From NCBI GenBank assembly GCA_001770855.1, contig MESE01000142.1:141813-205812 (forward strand): DNA of 64,000 bases. Reading direction: 5' to 3'. A program made the translations under genes and the position numbers. The first letter of the stretch is position 1; every line of letters starts with the position of its first letter. Below the pieces are notes generated by a model, which saw only the letters and a program-made list of their open reading frames with translations, ran no database searches and was not told the origin of the DNA. Positions 45,419 through 54,560 of this stretch are shown piece by piece. The stretch comes from Burkholderiales bacterium RIFCSPLOWO2_02_FULL_57_36 (GTDB lineage Bacteria > Pseudomonadota > Gammaproteobacteria > Burkholderiales > Burkholderiaceae_D).

Positions 45419-46150
45419 GTGACCCAGCAAAGTGTATCTGTCATCCTTCCGACCTTCAACGAATCGGGCAACATCGTTGAGTTGGTTCAAAATGTCCTAA
45501 TGTCAATTCCTCCTGATTGGCGTTATGAAATTCTGGTTGTAGACGACAACAGTCCGGATGGGACCTACGAACTCGTGCGCCAGACTTTTGAAGGGAATCC
45601 GAACGTTGTGCCATTGCTCAGGACGACGGATCGCGGTTTTGCCAAGTCAATTCGTGCCGGAATCGAAAAGGCCTGCAGCGAGCGGATTGTGATTATGGAT
45701 TCGGACTATACTCACGACCCTGCAGAAATACCTCGTCTGCTGCATGTTGGCGATGTCTACGACGTAGTTAGTGGCTCACGTTTCTGTGCCGGCGGCCGAA
45801 TGGTCGACACAAAACACTATGTGATTAGTATGCTGTACAACTGGGTATTGCGGCTGCTGATCCGTACCCAGGTCCAGGACAATCTCGGTGGCTACTACAC
45901 AGCGCGACGCAGCGCGCTTCTTGCGTTACCACTAGACGAAATCTTCTTCGGCTACGGCGATTATTATTTTCGCTTATTGCACTTTGCACAAAAAGCCGGC
46001 CTGTCAATTGTTGAAGTTCCAGCGCAATATCTGCTGAGAAAACAAGGCAAGAGCAAATCAAACTGGATGCGGATGTTCGTCACCTATACGTCCGGTGCGA
46101 TCCGTCTCAAAATGCGGGTGCTCAAGCTGGCACGCCGTCATTCCATATAG
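45419..46150 (+). CDS. GT2 polyprenyl-phosphate sugar transferase, DPM1-like
   Basis: 243-residue GT-A enzyme resembling dolichol-phosphate mannosyltransferase: VSVILPTFNESGNIVELV, VVDDNSPDGTYELV, the metal-binding DSDYTHDPAEIP, GSRFCAGG and DNLGGYYTARR. No C-terminal transmembrane segments, so it is like the single-domain DPM1 type. It probably makes an undecaprenyl-phosphate-sugar. GTG start at 45419; its stop abuts the start of a UPF0104 membrane protein, a common pairing for carrier-lipid sugar systems. Confidence 0.85.
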   Translation: MTQQSVSVILPTFNESGNIVELVQNVLMSIPPDWRYEILVVDDNSPDGTYELVRQTFEGNPNVVPLLRTTDRGFAKSIRAGIEKACSERIVIMDSDYTHDPAEIPRLLHVGDVYDVVSGSRFCAGGRMVDTKHYVISMLYNWVLRLLIRTQVQDNLGGYYTARRSALLALPLDEIFFGYGDYYFRLLHFAQKAGLSIVEVPAQYLLRKQGKSKSNWMRMFVTYTSGAIRLKMRVLKLARRHSI

Positions 46151-47110
46151 ATGAAGATCAACAGCAAATTCCTTCTGGCGGTCATTAACCTTATTTGCAT
46201 AGCGACGCTTTTGCTGTGGTTTTCGCAGAACATTTCGCTTCAAGAAGTTATCACCCACCTGGGCACCATTCCCAAAACCAGTTTGATCACGGTACTTGGC
46301 TTGAGCATCGCGATTCTCGCCATCTATGGGTTACGCATGTCTGCCCTGCTGGGAACACGCTTTACTCCTGCATTGGCCACCATAGTGCTAGGGTTCGGAC
46401 TGAACGGTATATTGCCGCTTCGCCTTGGTGATGTCGCCAAAATGGTCTATGTGAAGCAGCTGTTCGGCATTTCGACGGCACGCGTCGCAGCGGCCACAGC
46501 AGTCGAGAAGTTACTGGATATCGGCGCGGTTCTGATCATCGGCTTTAGCGTATTGCAGTTTGTTTCATTCGGTCGTATTCATTCTGGTATCTACGCATTG
46601 GCTGCATTTCTCTTTGTCGCAGTTTCAGGATTACTGATTGCGGGATGGCTGCTCGGAAGCCGGCGATCAAGTGAACAGCGAATTTACGTGTGGTTAAACT
46701 CGGTGCTCGCGGGCGTTCGAAATCATTTCAAAGGCCAACAACGGCTAATCATCACTTTTTATACTGCCGCAATCTGGGCAGTAACCATTCTGACAACCTA
46801 CGTGATGTTTGCTTCGATCTATGATGGATTCGGCTTGTCCGACGCATTTTTACTTACGTTAGTATTGGTGCTTGCCATTGCGATTCCAGGTGCACCGGCT
46901 GGACTAGGAATTGTCGAAGCTGGGATCGTAGGCTATCTACACGAAGTAGTTGGGGTCGACGCGGCACATGCAATCGCAGCTGCGCTCGCCTTTCATCTTG
47001 CAACAGTCATACCGCAAGTTTTCGGAGCAGTCGGCATTCTCATCTGGGGAGTCCTGAGAGGACGGTTCCGTTGGGGGCGTGTCAGCGTAGCGGAAAAGCA
47101 GCGCAGATAA
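46151..47110 (+). CDS. Flippase-like membrane protein (UPF0104 / LPG synthase TM family)
   Basis: 319-residue polytopic protein with about eight hydrophobic segments. LGFGLNGILPLRLGDVAKMVYVKQLFG is the family hallmark region (N-P-x-R-x-G-D-like), and IPGAPAGLGIVEAGIVGYLHEVVG matches the conserved P-G-x-x-G-x-x-E element. Family members are proposed to move polyprenyl-phosphate sugars or are fused to lipid modifying enzymes. The start follows the GT2 stop with no gap, so they probably act together. Confidence 0.82.
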   Translation: MKINSKFLLAVINLICIATLLLWFSQNISLQEVITHLGTIPKTSLITVLGLSIAILAIYGLRMSALLGTRFTPALATIVLGFGLNGILPLRLGDVAKMVYVKQLFGISTARVAAATAVEKLLDIGAVLIIGFSVLQFVSFGRIHSGIYALAAFLFVAVSGLLIAGWLLGSRRSSEQRIYVWLNSVLAGVRNHFKGQQRLIITFYTAAIWAVTILTTYVMFASIYDGFGLSDAFLLTLVLVLAIAIPGAPAGLGIVEAGIVGYLHEVVGVDAAHAIAAALAFHLATVIPQVFGAVGILIWGVLRGRFRWGRVSVAEKQRR

Positions 47111-47167
47111 AACTTCGTTTAGCTAATAATCATGTTTTTTACAGCCCGCCCTGTAGCAATCCCGGAA

Positions 47168-47183
47168 TTGACCGCACGGTCAA
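47168..47183. repeat. Perfect 16-base palindrome between convergent genes
   Basis: TTGACCGCACGGTCAA has 7-base perfect arms around CA, in the 96-base gap between the convergent UPF0104 gene and manC. It lacks a T tract, so it is a weak candidate for a terminator; a regulator site is equally possible. Confidence 0.3.
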
Positions 47184-47206
47184 CTGGAGAGAATTGCCAA
47201 GAGTCG

Positions 47207-48622
47207 TCACGCTCTACCGTATGCATCTTCAAATCGTACGATGTCATCCTCGCCCAGATAAACGCCCGACTGAACCTCAATGACTTCGAGCGGCATCGTT
47301 CCCGGATTTTCAAGGCGATGAGTTTGTTGTACTGAAATATAGGTCGATTGATTCTCTGACAGCAAGAAAACCTCATCACCTCGGGTCACGCGAGCGGTAC
47401 CTTTTACAACAATCCAGTGTTCGGCACGATGATGATGCATCTGCAGAGATAACGCCGCGCCCGGATTTACCACGATACGCTTTACTTGAAAACGCTCGCC
47501 TGCATCAATGCTTTCATAGTGTCCCCATGGCCGGTAGACATGGCTGTGCACTGCGCCCAAAGTGCGTCCATTGGCATTGAGGCGCGCTACGATATGTTTT
47601 ACACCTTGCGTATCATTTTTGTGAACCACTAGAACAGCGTCGGCCGTTTCAGCAATCACGAGGTCCTGTACGCCTGCAGCGGCCACCAATCGCCGTTCGG
47701 AGCGAATCATGCAATTCTGCACATTGTCAACAATCACGTCTCCCTGCAACGTATTGCCGCTATCATCTAATGGACAAATCTCGGCAAGTGCGGACCAGGA
47801 ACCTATGTCGTTCCAGGCAATATCTGCAGCGACTACTGCAGCGTGGCTGGTGTGTTCCATAACTGCATAGTCAATTGAATCGCTCGGACAACTCGCGAAG
47901 GCAACGGGATCAAGGCGAAGAAAGTCCAAATCTTTTTGGGCCAAGCGTACAGCACGCTCCACTGCGGCCAGCATGTCCGGCTGTCTTTTTTTCAGCTCTG
48001 CGATATAGCGTTCGGCACGAAATACATACATCCCGCTGTTCCAGAAATAGTCACCGCTTTCAAGAAAGATTTTTGCAAGCGCTTCATCCGGTTTTTCTAT
48101 GAAACTTGCAATATCGTACAGACCGTCAGTTACATGCGCAGCACCTCTTTGGATATAGCCGTAACCCGTGTGCGGAGAGGTCGGGACAATTCCGAATGTC
48201 ACCATTTTTCCTTGGGCAGCAGCAGCGCTTGCCGTAGACAGTAATTGCCTGAAAATCTGAGGTGAACCAATGACGTGATCACTTGGCAGAATCAACAAAG
48301 TGGCATCCGCGTTGCTTTCGATGGCAAGCAGGGCCGCTGCAGCAATAGCTGGCGCTGTGTTGCGCGACACCGGTTCCAACAAGATATTTTGTGCGGAGAT
48401 GCCGGTTAGCCGCAACTGCTCGGCCACAATGAACCGGTACTCACTGTTCGTGACAATTAATGGCGCAGCTATTTCTGCTTTGCCGGAAAGGCGAAGTAGC
48501 GTTTCCTGAAATAGTGACTGTTCACTGTTGAGCGCCAAAAACTGCTTGGGATAGGCGCGCCGCGACAGCGGCCACAAGCGCGTGCCGCTTCCACCGCAAA
48601 GAATAACCGGAATCAAAGTCAT
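47207..48622 (-). CDS. manC: Mannose-1-phosphate guanylyltransferase / mannose-6-phosphate isomerase
   Basis: 471-residue type II PMI-GMP. The N-terminal guanylyltransferase domain has ILCGGSGTRLWPLSR and FIEKPDEALAKIFL; the C-terminal cupin isomerase domain has RPWGHYESIDAGERFQVKRI and LSLQMHHHRAEHWIVV. It supplies GDP-mannose for gmd. It is on the opposite strand and ends 96 bases from the UPF0104 gene. The phosphomannomutase needed with it begins at the right edge of the window. Confidence 0.95.
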   Translation of the reverse strand: MTLIPVILCGGSGTRLWPLSRRAYPKQFLALNSEQSLFQETLLRLSGKAEIAAPLIVTNSEYRFIVAEQLRLTGISAQNILLEPVSRNTAPAIAAAALLAIESNADATLLILPSDHVIGSPQIFRQLLSTASAAAAQGKMVTFGIVPTSPHTGYGYIQRGAAHVTDGLYDIASFIEKPDEALAKIFLESGDYFWNSGMYVFRAERYIAELKKRQPDMLAAVERAVRLAQKDLDFLRLDPVAFASCPSDSIDYAVMEHTSHAAVVAADIAWNDIGSWSALAEICPLDDSGNTLQGDVIVDNVQNCMIRSERRLVAAAGVQDLVIAETADAVLVVHKNDTQGVKHIVARLNANGRTLGAVHSHVYRPWGHYESIDAGERFQVKRIVVNPGAALSLQMHHHRAEHWIVVKGTARVTRGDEVFLLSENQSTYISVQQTHRLENPGTMPLEVIEVQSGVYLGEDDIVRFEDAYGRA

Positions 48623-49191
48623 ATAGGCAGGTTCCTTAGATTCGGCACTGCGCCGGATGTGGATACAGGTGTGGGTTCTTGGTCATTGCATTACGTCATA
48701 TTCATGCGTCAAAGGGGGCCAACAAACTAAATCTTATTTTAGATGCTGCCTGCGGAAAGAGGGCTTGTTCTCACATATTTTTGGCACGTGCTGACGCTCG
48801 TCGCCAAGCATGAATGACCTCGAGAGCGCATCATTTTAGCCTAACTCTGTCTGCGCATAGCGGCCTGCTAGCGTAGTGTAATGCAGGCGTTAGCCCTCAG
48901 CTTTTCTGCCAGGCTTTGGCTGAATGTCGGTGTTCTAACAAATTTGATGAGCCATGTCGATGATGGGGTGGCTGGAACGTTTTACAAATGGACCAATGAA
49001 TTATCGCTGACCGTTGTTGGAGTGCGGTATCTGCATTACTTGCAAAATGCGTGCGCATTTTTGAGTAATTTCTCTATAGATCGGGTTTCATTCATCACAC
49101 AGTTCAGCACTATCCGATCAATAGGTTTCAAGTCCAAGATGAAGTTTGAAACATAAACCTTCTTTCGCAGGCTGACGCATACAGTTGAACA
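48623..49191. other. 569-base gap without a convincing gene
   Basis: Holds the upstream region of manC and the downstream end of the GDP-mannose hydrolase gene. A forward 91-codon frame (48881-49156) shows no recognisable motif. On the reverse strand a 51-codon frame continues directly after the hydrolase stop, in the same frame (49036-49191), ending with RSIEKLLKNAHAFCK; it could be a decayed tail of something. Neither is supported enough to call a gene. Confidence 0.4.
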
Positions 49192-49680
49192 TCAAGCTAG
49201 ACACAACTCGCATGTAAAGCCGTTATCCTTGTTCCTGTTGAAATACATTTTTGTATTTGCATGGACTTCAGGGCTTGCGAGCAAGGACTCCAAATTCCAC
49301 CATTTGAGCTCTTCGTTTTGCTCATCCGGCGCCAAATTTGTACTGCTTTCGATACGGCATTGGTAGACGAGAGAGACATAATGCGTATCAATGGACTGAA
49401 TCCCAAAAACGTTGTCTTCAAAAAAATGATCATATACCCCTACCAATTGACCTCCACTTACAAAAATACCAATCTCGGTGTGTGAGATTCGGCTGAGAGC
49501 ATCGGCAAGACGTTCATTTTTTAGAATCCTGCCTCCTGGAACAAACCAGAAATTCTGGGCAGGCCGATTTCTGCGTTGCCCAAGTAATATCTGGCCGAGT
49601 TCGTTCTGTACGATGAGATCAATCGCGACGAGTGGCGTCGCCTCTATGACTTGGGTAAATCGCTCATTGTCGAGTTTCAT
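49192..49680 (-). CDS. gmm: GDP-mannose mannosyl hydrolase (Nudix family)
   Basis: 162 residues, usual length for Gmm/WcaH. The Nudix box reads GGRILKNERLADALSRISHTEIGI: the usual REUXEE glutamates are absent, as in GDP-mannose hydrolases, which keep GGRI...E..ADA..RI..TE. WFVPGGRI and IDTHYVSLVY fit the family. It would split GDP-mannose or a GDP-sugar into GDP and sugar, tuning the pool used by gmd. It is the first gene of a short reverse unit, divergent from the epimerase at 50058. Confidence 0.87.
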   Translation of the reverse strand: MKLDNERFTQVIEATPLVAIDLIVQNELGQILLGQRRNRPAQNFWFVPGGRILKNERLADALSRISHTEIGIFVSGGQLVGVYDHFFEDNVFGIQSIDTHYVSLVYQCRIESSTNLAPDEQNEELKWWNLESLLASPEVHANTKMYFNRNKDNGFTCELCLA

Positions 49681-50057
49681 CCTTCGGTCCTTACACTTAA
49701 AAATCCAACGGTTGCGCGAACGTCAGCATCATCTAATTGCCTGCACATTATATTGAGATGTTGTACTTCACATGATTCAAGGAACGAGTCATTGCGCATA
49801 TGATAAGGCCATCGCCTGGACAGTTAAATAGCTACCACATTGGCGATCGGTTTCGTATGGATACGATTTTTCTCAGTGTATCATTGCGCCTGTGGCTGGT
49901 TTTGCTAACCAACAAAGCCTCTTGCCGGAACCGAGCACTATCAAGTTCGCTCGAAGACCAATCCAATACATGTTGCGAGACTCTGATTTGATTGCGCAAA
50001 GAGCGATGAGCCGAAGCGAACGCGCAACAAATTAACAAAAAACATTAAGCACTGCAC
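49681..50057. other. 377-base divergent intergenic region
   Basis: No gene-like frame seen. It separates gmm (reverse) from an SDR epimerase (forward), so promoters for both probably lie here. TTGCGC (about 49993) and GCGCAA (about 50023) form a spaced inverted pair near the forward gene. No clear sigma70 pair could be chosen. Confidence 0.4.
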
Positions 50058-51026
50058 ATGGCTAAAATTTTAATCACCGGTGGTGTTGGACTAATTGGTT
50101 CATATCTGATTGAAAGTCTTGCCCAATCGTCCCATAGCATTACTGTAATTGACGATCTATCCCGCGGACGCAAGGAGTATCTGCCTGAAGGATGCAAGCA
50201 TATCAAGGCCTGCATAGAAAACATTAATGCGCTGGAGCTCGGCAGATTCGACATTGTTATTCATTTGGCGAGCTTCATGTTTGGGATTGGCTTTGCAAAC
50301 AAAAATCACCAGAGATTGTATGTGCAGAATATCCGAATGAACAACAGCATGATTCAGTACATCGCCGAGAATACGCCAGATCGCTTCATTTTCGTCAGTT
50401 CGTCATGCGTATATCCTGACGATGGCCCGGACGTGATAGTTGAAGAAACGCCGCTTGGCCATTTTCCCGAACTGGCAAATATCGGTTACGGTTTTGCGAA
50501 GAGACATATGGAAGATTGCCTGCGAATGGAAGCAATGCTGCATGGTTTCGAGCTTTGCATCATGAGGCCGTTTAATATATATGGAGAACGGTATCATTGG
50601 GCTGGCGACTTGTCGCAAGCAATACCAATGCTGGTCAATAAGGTCATGACGCAGCAACGCGTTGATGTCTGGGGGTCAGGTCTTCAGCGTAGAAACTACG
50701 TACACGCATCGGATGCCGCCGAGATTATTCGGCTTGTCAGTCTTTCCCGTACTCATATTCCTCTGCTAAACATTGGAAACGAGCGCACAGTCACGCTAAA
50801 TCTGTTGACACAAAAGATTGGTCGCGCAGCGGGCCTCGATATCGAAATCCATAACGACATTACAAAGCCTGAAGGCCGCTTTGTTAAGAGCTGCGAGGAT
50901 GGACTGATGCACCAACACTTTCCTGAATTTCAGTACAGTGTCCCGTTAGACGAGGGGCTGCTTAGAATGATTGATTGGTGGCGACGCGAAATGCATGATT
51001 TTTACGAGTCGGCAGAACGACATTAG
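50058..51026 (+). CDS. NAD-dependent epimerase/dehydratase (GDP-sugar type)
   Basis: 322-residue extended SDR enzyme: ILITGGVGLIGSYLIESL, SSSCVYPDDGP (the serine-rich motif seen in GDP-fucose synthase and GDP-mannose 3,5-epimerase), YGFAKRHMED with catalytic Y and K, MRPFNIYGERYHWAG, and GLQRRNYVHASDAAEII. Position beside gmm and the gmd group suggests a GDP-sugar substrate. The exact reaction (epimerase, reductase or dehydratase) cannot be told from sequence. Confidence 0.78.
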   Translation: MAKILITGGVGLIGSYLIESLAQSSHSITVIDDLSRGRKEYLPEGCKHIKACIENINALELGRFDIVIHLASFMFGIGFANKNHQRLYVQNIRMNNSMIQYIAENTPDRFIFVSSSCVYPDDGPDVIVEETPLGHFPELANIGYGFAKRHMEDCLRMEAMLHGFELCIMRPFNIYGERYHWAGDLSQAIPMLVNKVMTQQRVDVWGSGLQRRNYVHASDAAEIIRLVSLSRTHIPLLNIGNERTVTLNLLTQKIGRAAGLDIEIHNDITKPEGRFVKSCEDGLMHQHFPEFQYSVPLDEGLLRMIDWWRREMHDFYESAERH

Positions 51027-51305
51027 CATTAGCTTGATTCATTGCGCCAGACGCTCTCAAGAATCATGCTTCTATGGGTGCCGCGTTAATGCACGTTGAG
51101 TCTGGCGAACGTTGCAGATGGCAGGCCATGAAAACGGATCGCCAAAAAATTGAATGAAGTTTAAACGTTGAGGCATGTTTCTTGGGAGTGCGATGCATGC
51201 GGGTAATAGAAAAAGCAGAATACGGGATAGGAACTATAATGGGCGCGTTAAAAATTATACGATGCAGACTAGGGCTCTCCGATTAGAAGGGTGTTGTCTT
51301 CAAGT

Positions 51306-53408
51306 ATGCGTAATATAAAGTTACGTATGCTTGCAAGCAGTGACGCTAAAATATCTTTGCATACCGAACAGCACAGCATTTCTCACCAAAAGTATCGACC
51401 CGATATAGACGGGTTACGAGCAATAGCGGTTCTGTTAGTGGTTGGATTCCACGCATTTCCGGAGTGGATCAATGGCGGATTTGTCGGTGTTGATATTTTT
51501 TTTGTCATTTCCGGCTTTCTTATTTCCACCATTATTTTCACCAGTCTGAACAACGGGAATTTCAGCTTTAAGACGTTCTATGCGCGTCGTGTCAAACGTA
51601 TTTTCCCAGCGTTGTTGCTTGTATTGATCGCCTGCTTCGCATTTGGATGGTTTGTCCTTCTTTCAGAGGAATACAAGCAGTTAGGCAAGCATATGTCTGC
51701 CGGCGCCACGTTTCGTTCCAACTTTATTTTATGGAATGAGGCGGGCTACTTTGATAATGCGGCAGAGACGAAGCCGCTTCTTCATTTGTGGTCACTGGCG
51801 ATAGAAGAGCAGTTTTATATTGCATGGCCTCTGCTGCTCTGGTTTGCCTGGAAAAAACGCATAGATCCTTTCACAGTATGTCTCTTCGTCATAGTCGTCT
51901 CTTTCGCAGTAAATGCAAGTACGATAAATGATCGTGCAATAGCCGCCTTTTATTCTCCATTGTCTCGCTTCTGGGAGCTAAGTTGCGGCAGCTTGCTCGC
52001 CTATTTCAAATTGCGCGCCCCTGATCGCGTTTTCAAAGCTAATCAAAATATTGAGGCTTTTCGCAATAGGTTTTCCTATGGGGACAGGGTAAATCATGAC
52101 GTAACGGCTTGGCCCAACATTGCTGCTTGGCTTGGCATATTCCTAATCGTACTTGCGGCATGGCTGCTTTCCAGTAACAGTCTTTTCCCTGGCTGGTGGG
52201 CTTTGTTGCCGACGGTCGGTACGTGCTTGATTCTTTTTGCCGGCCCCGACGGCTGGTTTAATCGCTGCGTGTTATCCAATGGCCTTTTAGTAAAAATCGG
52301 GCTGATCAGTTACCCGTTATACCTATGGCATTGGCCGATGCTGGCATTCGCGCGCATTATTGAAGTTCAAATACCTGCCAGAGAAGTACGTATTGGTGCC
52401 GTATTAATCAGTGTTGTTTTGGCGTGGCTTACCTACAGATTTATAGAAAGGCCTGTACGCTTCGGCGGATATTCCAGAGCAAAGGTTATTACGCTTTGTG
52501 CGTTGATGGCTATCGTCGGCGCTTTCGGGTACTACACATACAAGCGCGATGGATTTGACTTTAGACTAAAAGATTTTGAAGGAAAAGTAAAAAACCTGAG
52601 GCGTACACAGGAGGCGACACTCTCCTGCAAACAGGCCATCCCTGTTAAAGAGCTAACATACTGCAACATGGCGGAGCCAAGCAAGGATCCGTCAATCGTC
52701 ATTATCGGTGACAGTCACGGAAACAGACTATATGAAAATCTTGCCTCAAAATATTCCGAGATAGGCGAGAATCTTCTGCAGATTGGCGGAGGAGGTTGTT
52801 TACCATTTTGGAATGTTGAGACGGGTAGTCCAGGGAAACCTAACAAATGTAATGAGCAGATGAATCCTCAGCTGGACTTCGTATTGAATACTCCGAGCAT
52901 TAAAACTGTCATATTTGTTAACCGAGGGCCGTTGTATATTGAAGGCGACGACCCAGTCAGCGCAAGAAAATACTTTATAAAGGATATGTCTTTCCCTGCT
53001 GAGGAAGATGCAAAACAAATTTATAAGGGGGCATTAATCAGGTCTGTCAGTAGGCTTGCAGCTAAAGGAAAGAATGTCGTGCTAGTGATTGATGCGCCGG
53101 AATTTCCATATAATCCTTTGCAATGCATTGATTTGGAGCGGCCTTTTTCGAGTCCGTTTAAACAGAAGCCAAACTGTACAATATCGAAGTCGAGCGTTGA
53201 GTGGAGAAACCGCAACTACATTGAAGTCACAAATTATGTAGCTGATAAATTGGGACTTCAAGTAATAAATCTCCAAGATGCTCTTTGCGATACAAAGGAC
53301 TGCTTCGCGCTAAAAGATGGAACGCTGTTGTATATGGATGCAGATCATCTGAGCCGATACGGCGCAAAGTATGTAATTGAACGGCTATGGCCGCATTTTC
53401 CGAGGTAA
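51306..53408 (+). CDS. O-antigen acyltransferase (OafA type with SGNH domain)
   Basis: 700 residues from ATG 51306 (GTG 51291 would add five). An N-terminal acyltransferase-3 domain with about ten transmembrane segments starts at YRPDIDGLRAIAVLLVVGFH and continues with GGFVGVDIFFVISGFLIS, RRVKRIFPAL and LLHLWSLAIEEQFY. The C-terminal periplasmic SGNH domain has IIGDSHGNRLYENL and the final DADHLSRYGAKY (DxxH). This two-domain type O-acetylates O-antigen sugars in the periplasm. A 279-base gap separates it from the epimerase, with an 8-base inverted repeat (CGCCAGAC 51045-51052, GTCTGGCG 51100-51107). Confidence 0.9.
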   Translation: MRNIKLRMLASSDAKISLHTEQHSISHQKYRPDIDGLRAIAVLLVVGFHAFPEWINGGFVGVDIFFVISGFLISTIIFTSLNNGNFSFKTFYARRVKRIFPALLLVLIACFAFGWFVLLSEEYKQLGKHMSAGATFRSNFILWNEAGYFDNAAETKPLLHLWSLAIEEQFYIAWPLLLWFAWKKRIDPFTVCLFVIVVSFAVNASTINDRAIAAFYSPLSRFWELSCGSLLAYFKLRAPDRVFKANQNIEAFRNRFSYGDRVNHDVTAWPNIAAWLGIFLIVLAAWLLSSNSLFPGWWALLPTVGTCLILFAGPDGWFNRCVLSNGLLVKIGLISYPLYLWHWPMLAFARIIEVQIPAREVRIGAVLISVVLAWLTYRFIERPVRFGGYSRAKVITLCALMAIVGAFGYYTYKRDGFDFRLKDFEGKVKNLRRTQEATLSCKQAIPVKELTYCNMAEPSKDPSIVIIGDSHGNRLYENLASKYSEIGENLLQIGGGGCLPFWNVETGSPGKPNKCNEQMNPQLDFVLNTPSIKTVIFVNRGPLYIEGDDPVSARKYFIKDMSFPAEEDAKQIYKGALIRSVSRLAAKGKNVVLVIDAPEFPYNPLQCIDLERPFSSPFKQKPNCTISKSSVEWRNRNYIEVTNYVADKLGLQVINLQDALCDTKDCFALKDGTLLYMDADHLSRYGAKYVIERLWPHFPR

Positions 53409-53466
53409 CAATTTTCGCCGCTTGAAATGGCTATTAACGATTACTGGCTTAGCGAGGAAGACAGGA

Positions 53467-54339
53467 TCACCGCCTTAGATAGACGCATACGATAACATCA
53501 CTCGGAAATACACGGGTCCAGGGAAGCGCAAACATCGAGCCGAGGTACTGTAGGCAAAAGTTGAGAGAACTTGCGTTGTTCGCATAACGAATGCGCTGCA
53601 TTAAACCCTTAGCGCGTATAGAAGGTAATTCGATATCTGTTAGTAGAGAAAAACCATGCATACCAACGAGACTGGAGAGATTCTGTGAATTGAAAAAATG
53701 CACATGAGGCGAGGGGAATCCTTTCTGCCACATCCGCTCGAACGGACCATTCCATCCAAGACGAGCAAACAGTTTCGACAGTTTGTAAAATAAACCCCTG
53801 CTGTTTGGTAGATTCAAAACTAGAATGCCATTTTCGCGTAGCCGCTCATTGCAGGCTGAAATTGCGCCTTGCAGATTTGGGATATGCTCGATCACGTCAT
53901 TAAATACGATGATATCGAATATTTCATTCGGTCGAAGTGCCTGAGGAAAATAGCCTTCCCGGATCGGAATGCCTTTGGCAGCGGTTTGCGAGCCGACTGC
54001 TATGTCTGGCTCAACACCGAGGACGGTAAAGCGATCGCGAGCCTGCTCCAGAAACCATCCATGTGCTGCACCGACATCAAGCAGAAATTGTGCATCCGCA
54101 TGAGCATAGGATTTGATCAACTTCATAATTTCACCGAAGTTTTCCACACGCAAGGCTTTTAGACCGATCTCGCGGTCACCTTCATGGATTGCCTGGTGCA
54201 TATCTCGCTCGTTGATTGCTGGTTCCAATGCGCCACTTTCATAGCCACACTTCGGACATTCCATGTGCCATGGTTGTATGCCGGGCTCCATTTTATGCTT
54301 GCAAACAATGCAGTAATTATTTTGTAATTCGTGAGACAT
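53467..54339 (-). CDS. Class I SAM-dependent methyltransferase with zinc-ribbon N-terminus
   Basis: 290 residues from ATG 54339 (an upstream codon adds 31 unlikely residues). The N-terminus has a Cx2C...Cx2C ribbon (CIVCKHK, CPKCGYE); the SAM domain has LLDVGAAHGWFLEQA and VFNDVIEHIPNLQGAI. NLPNSRGLFYKLSKLFARLGW and FPSPHVHFFNSQNL are typical of Methyltransf_23-type enzymes found in glycan loci. Target unknown. It begins a reverse-strand cluster running to 59.2 kb and is visibly A+T-rich. Confidence 0.8.
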   Translation of the reverse strand: MSHELQNNYCIVCKHKMEPGIQPWHMECPKCGYESGALEPAINERDMHQAIHEGDREIGLKALRVENFGEIMKLIKSYAHADAQFLLDVGAAHGWFLEQARDRFTVLGVEPDIAVGSQTAAKGIPIREGYFPQALRPNEIFDIIVFNDVIEHIPNLQGAISACNERLRENGILVLNLPNSRGLFYKLSKLFARLGWNGPFERMWQKGFPSPHVHFFNSQNLSSLVGMHGFSLLTDIELPSIRAKGLMQRIRYANNASSLNFCLQYLGSMFALPWTRVFPSDVIVCVYLRR

Positions 54340-54560
54340 ATTATCCAATACCAGTTTGTCTTTAATGCGTATGTTATAAATTGCGCACACTGAGAGTGTG
54401 CTATCCGCCGACTCTTTCGCACAGCAATTCAACAGGAAGGTCGATTGTCTGACAATTCATTTATTTAAATTGCGTTCAACCAAACGATATTCTTGACCCC
54501 CAATATGACATTTGCGTGCGAATAGCTTATTGGAGAGAGGCATGGGGGAGTTGATAAATT

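Noticed and set aside
47111..47206. Terminator between the UPF0104 gene and manC
   Set aside because: The palindrome at 47168 has no following T tract on either strand, so it was listed only as a repeat.
48881..49156. Forward 91-codon frame between manC and gmm
   Set aside because: No Shine-Dalgarno site, no family motif, and no operon context; kept only as a comment on the gap.
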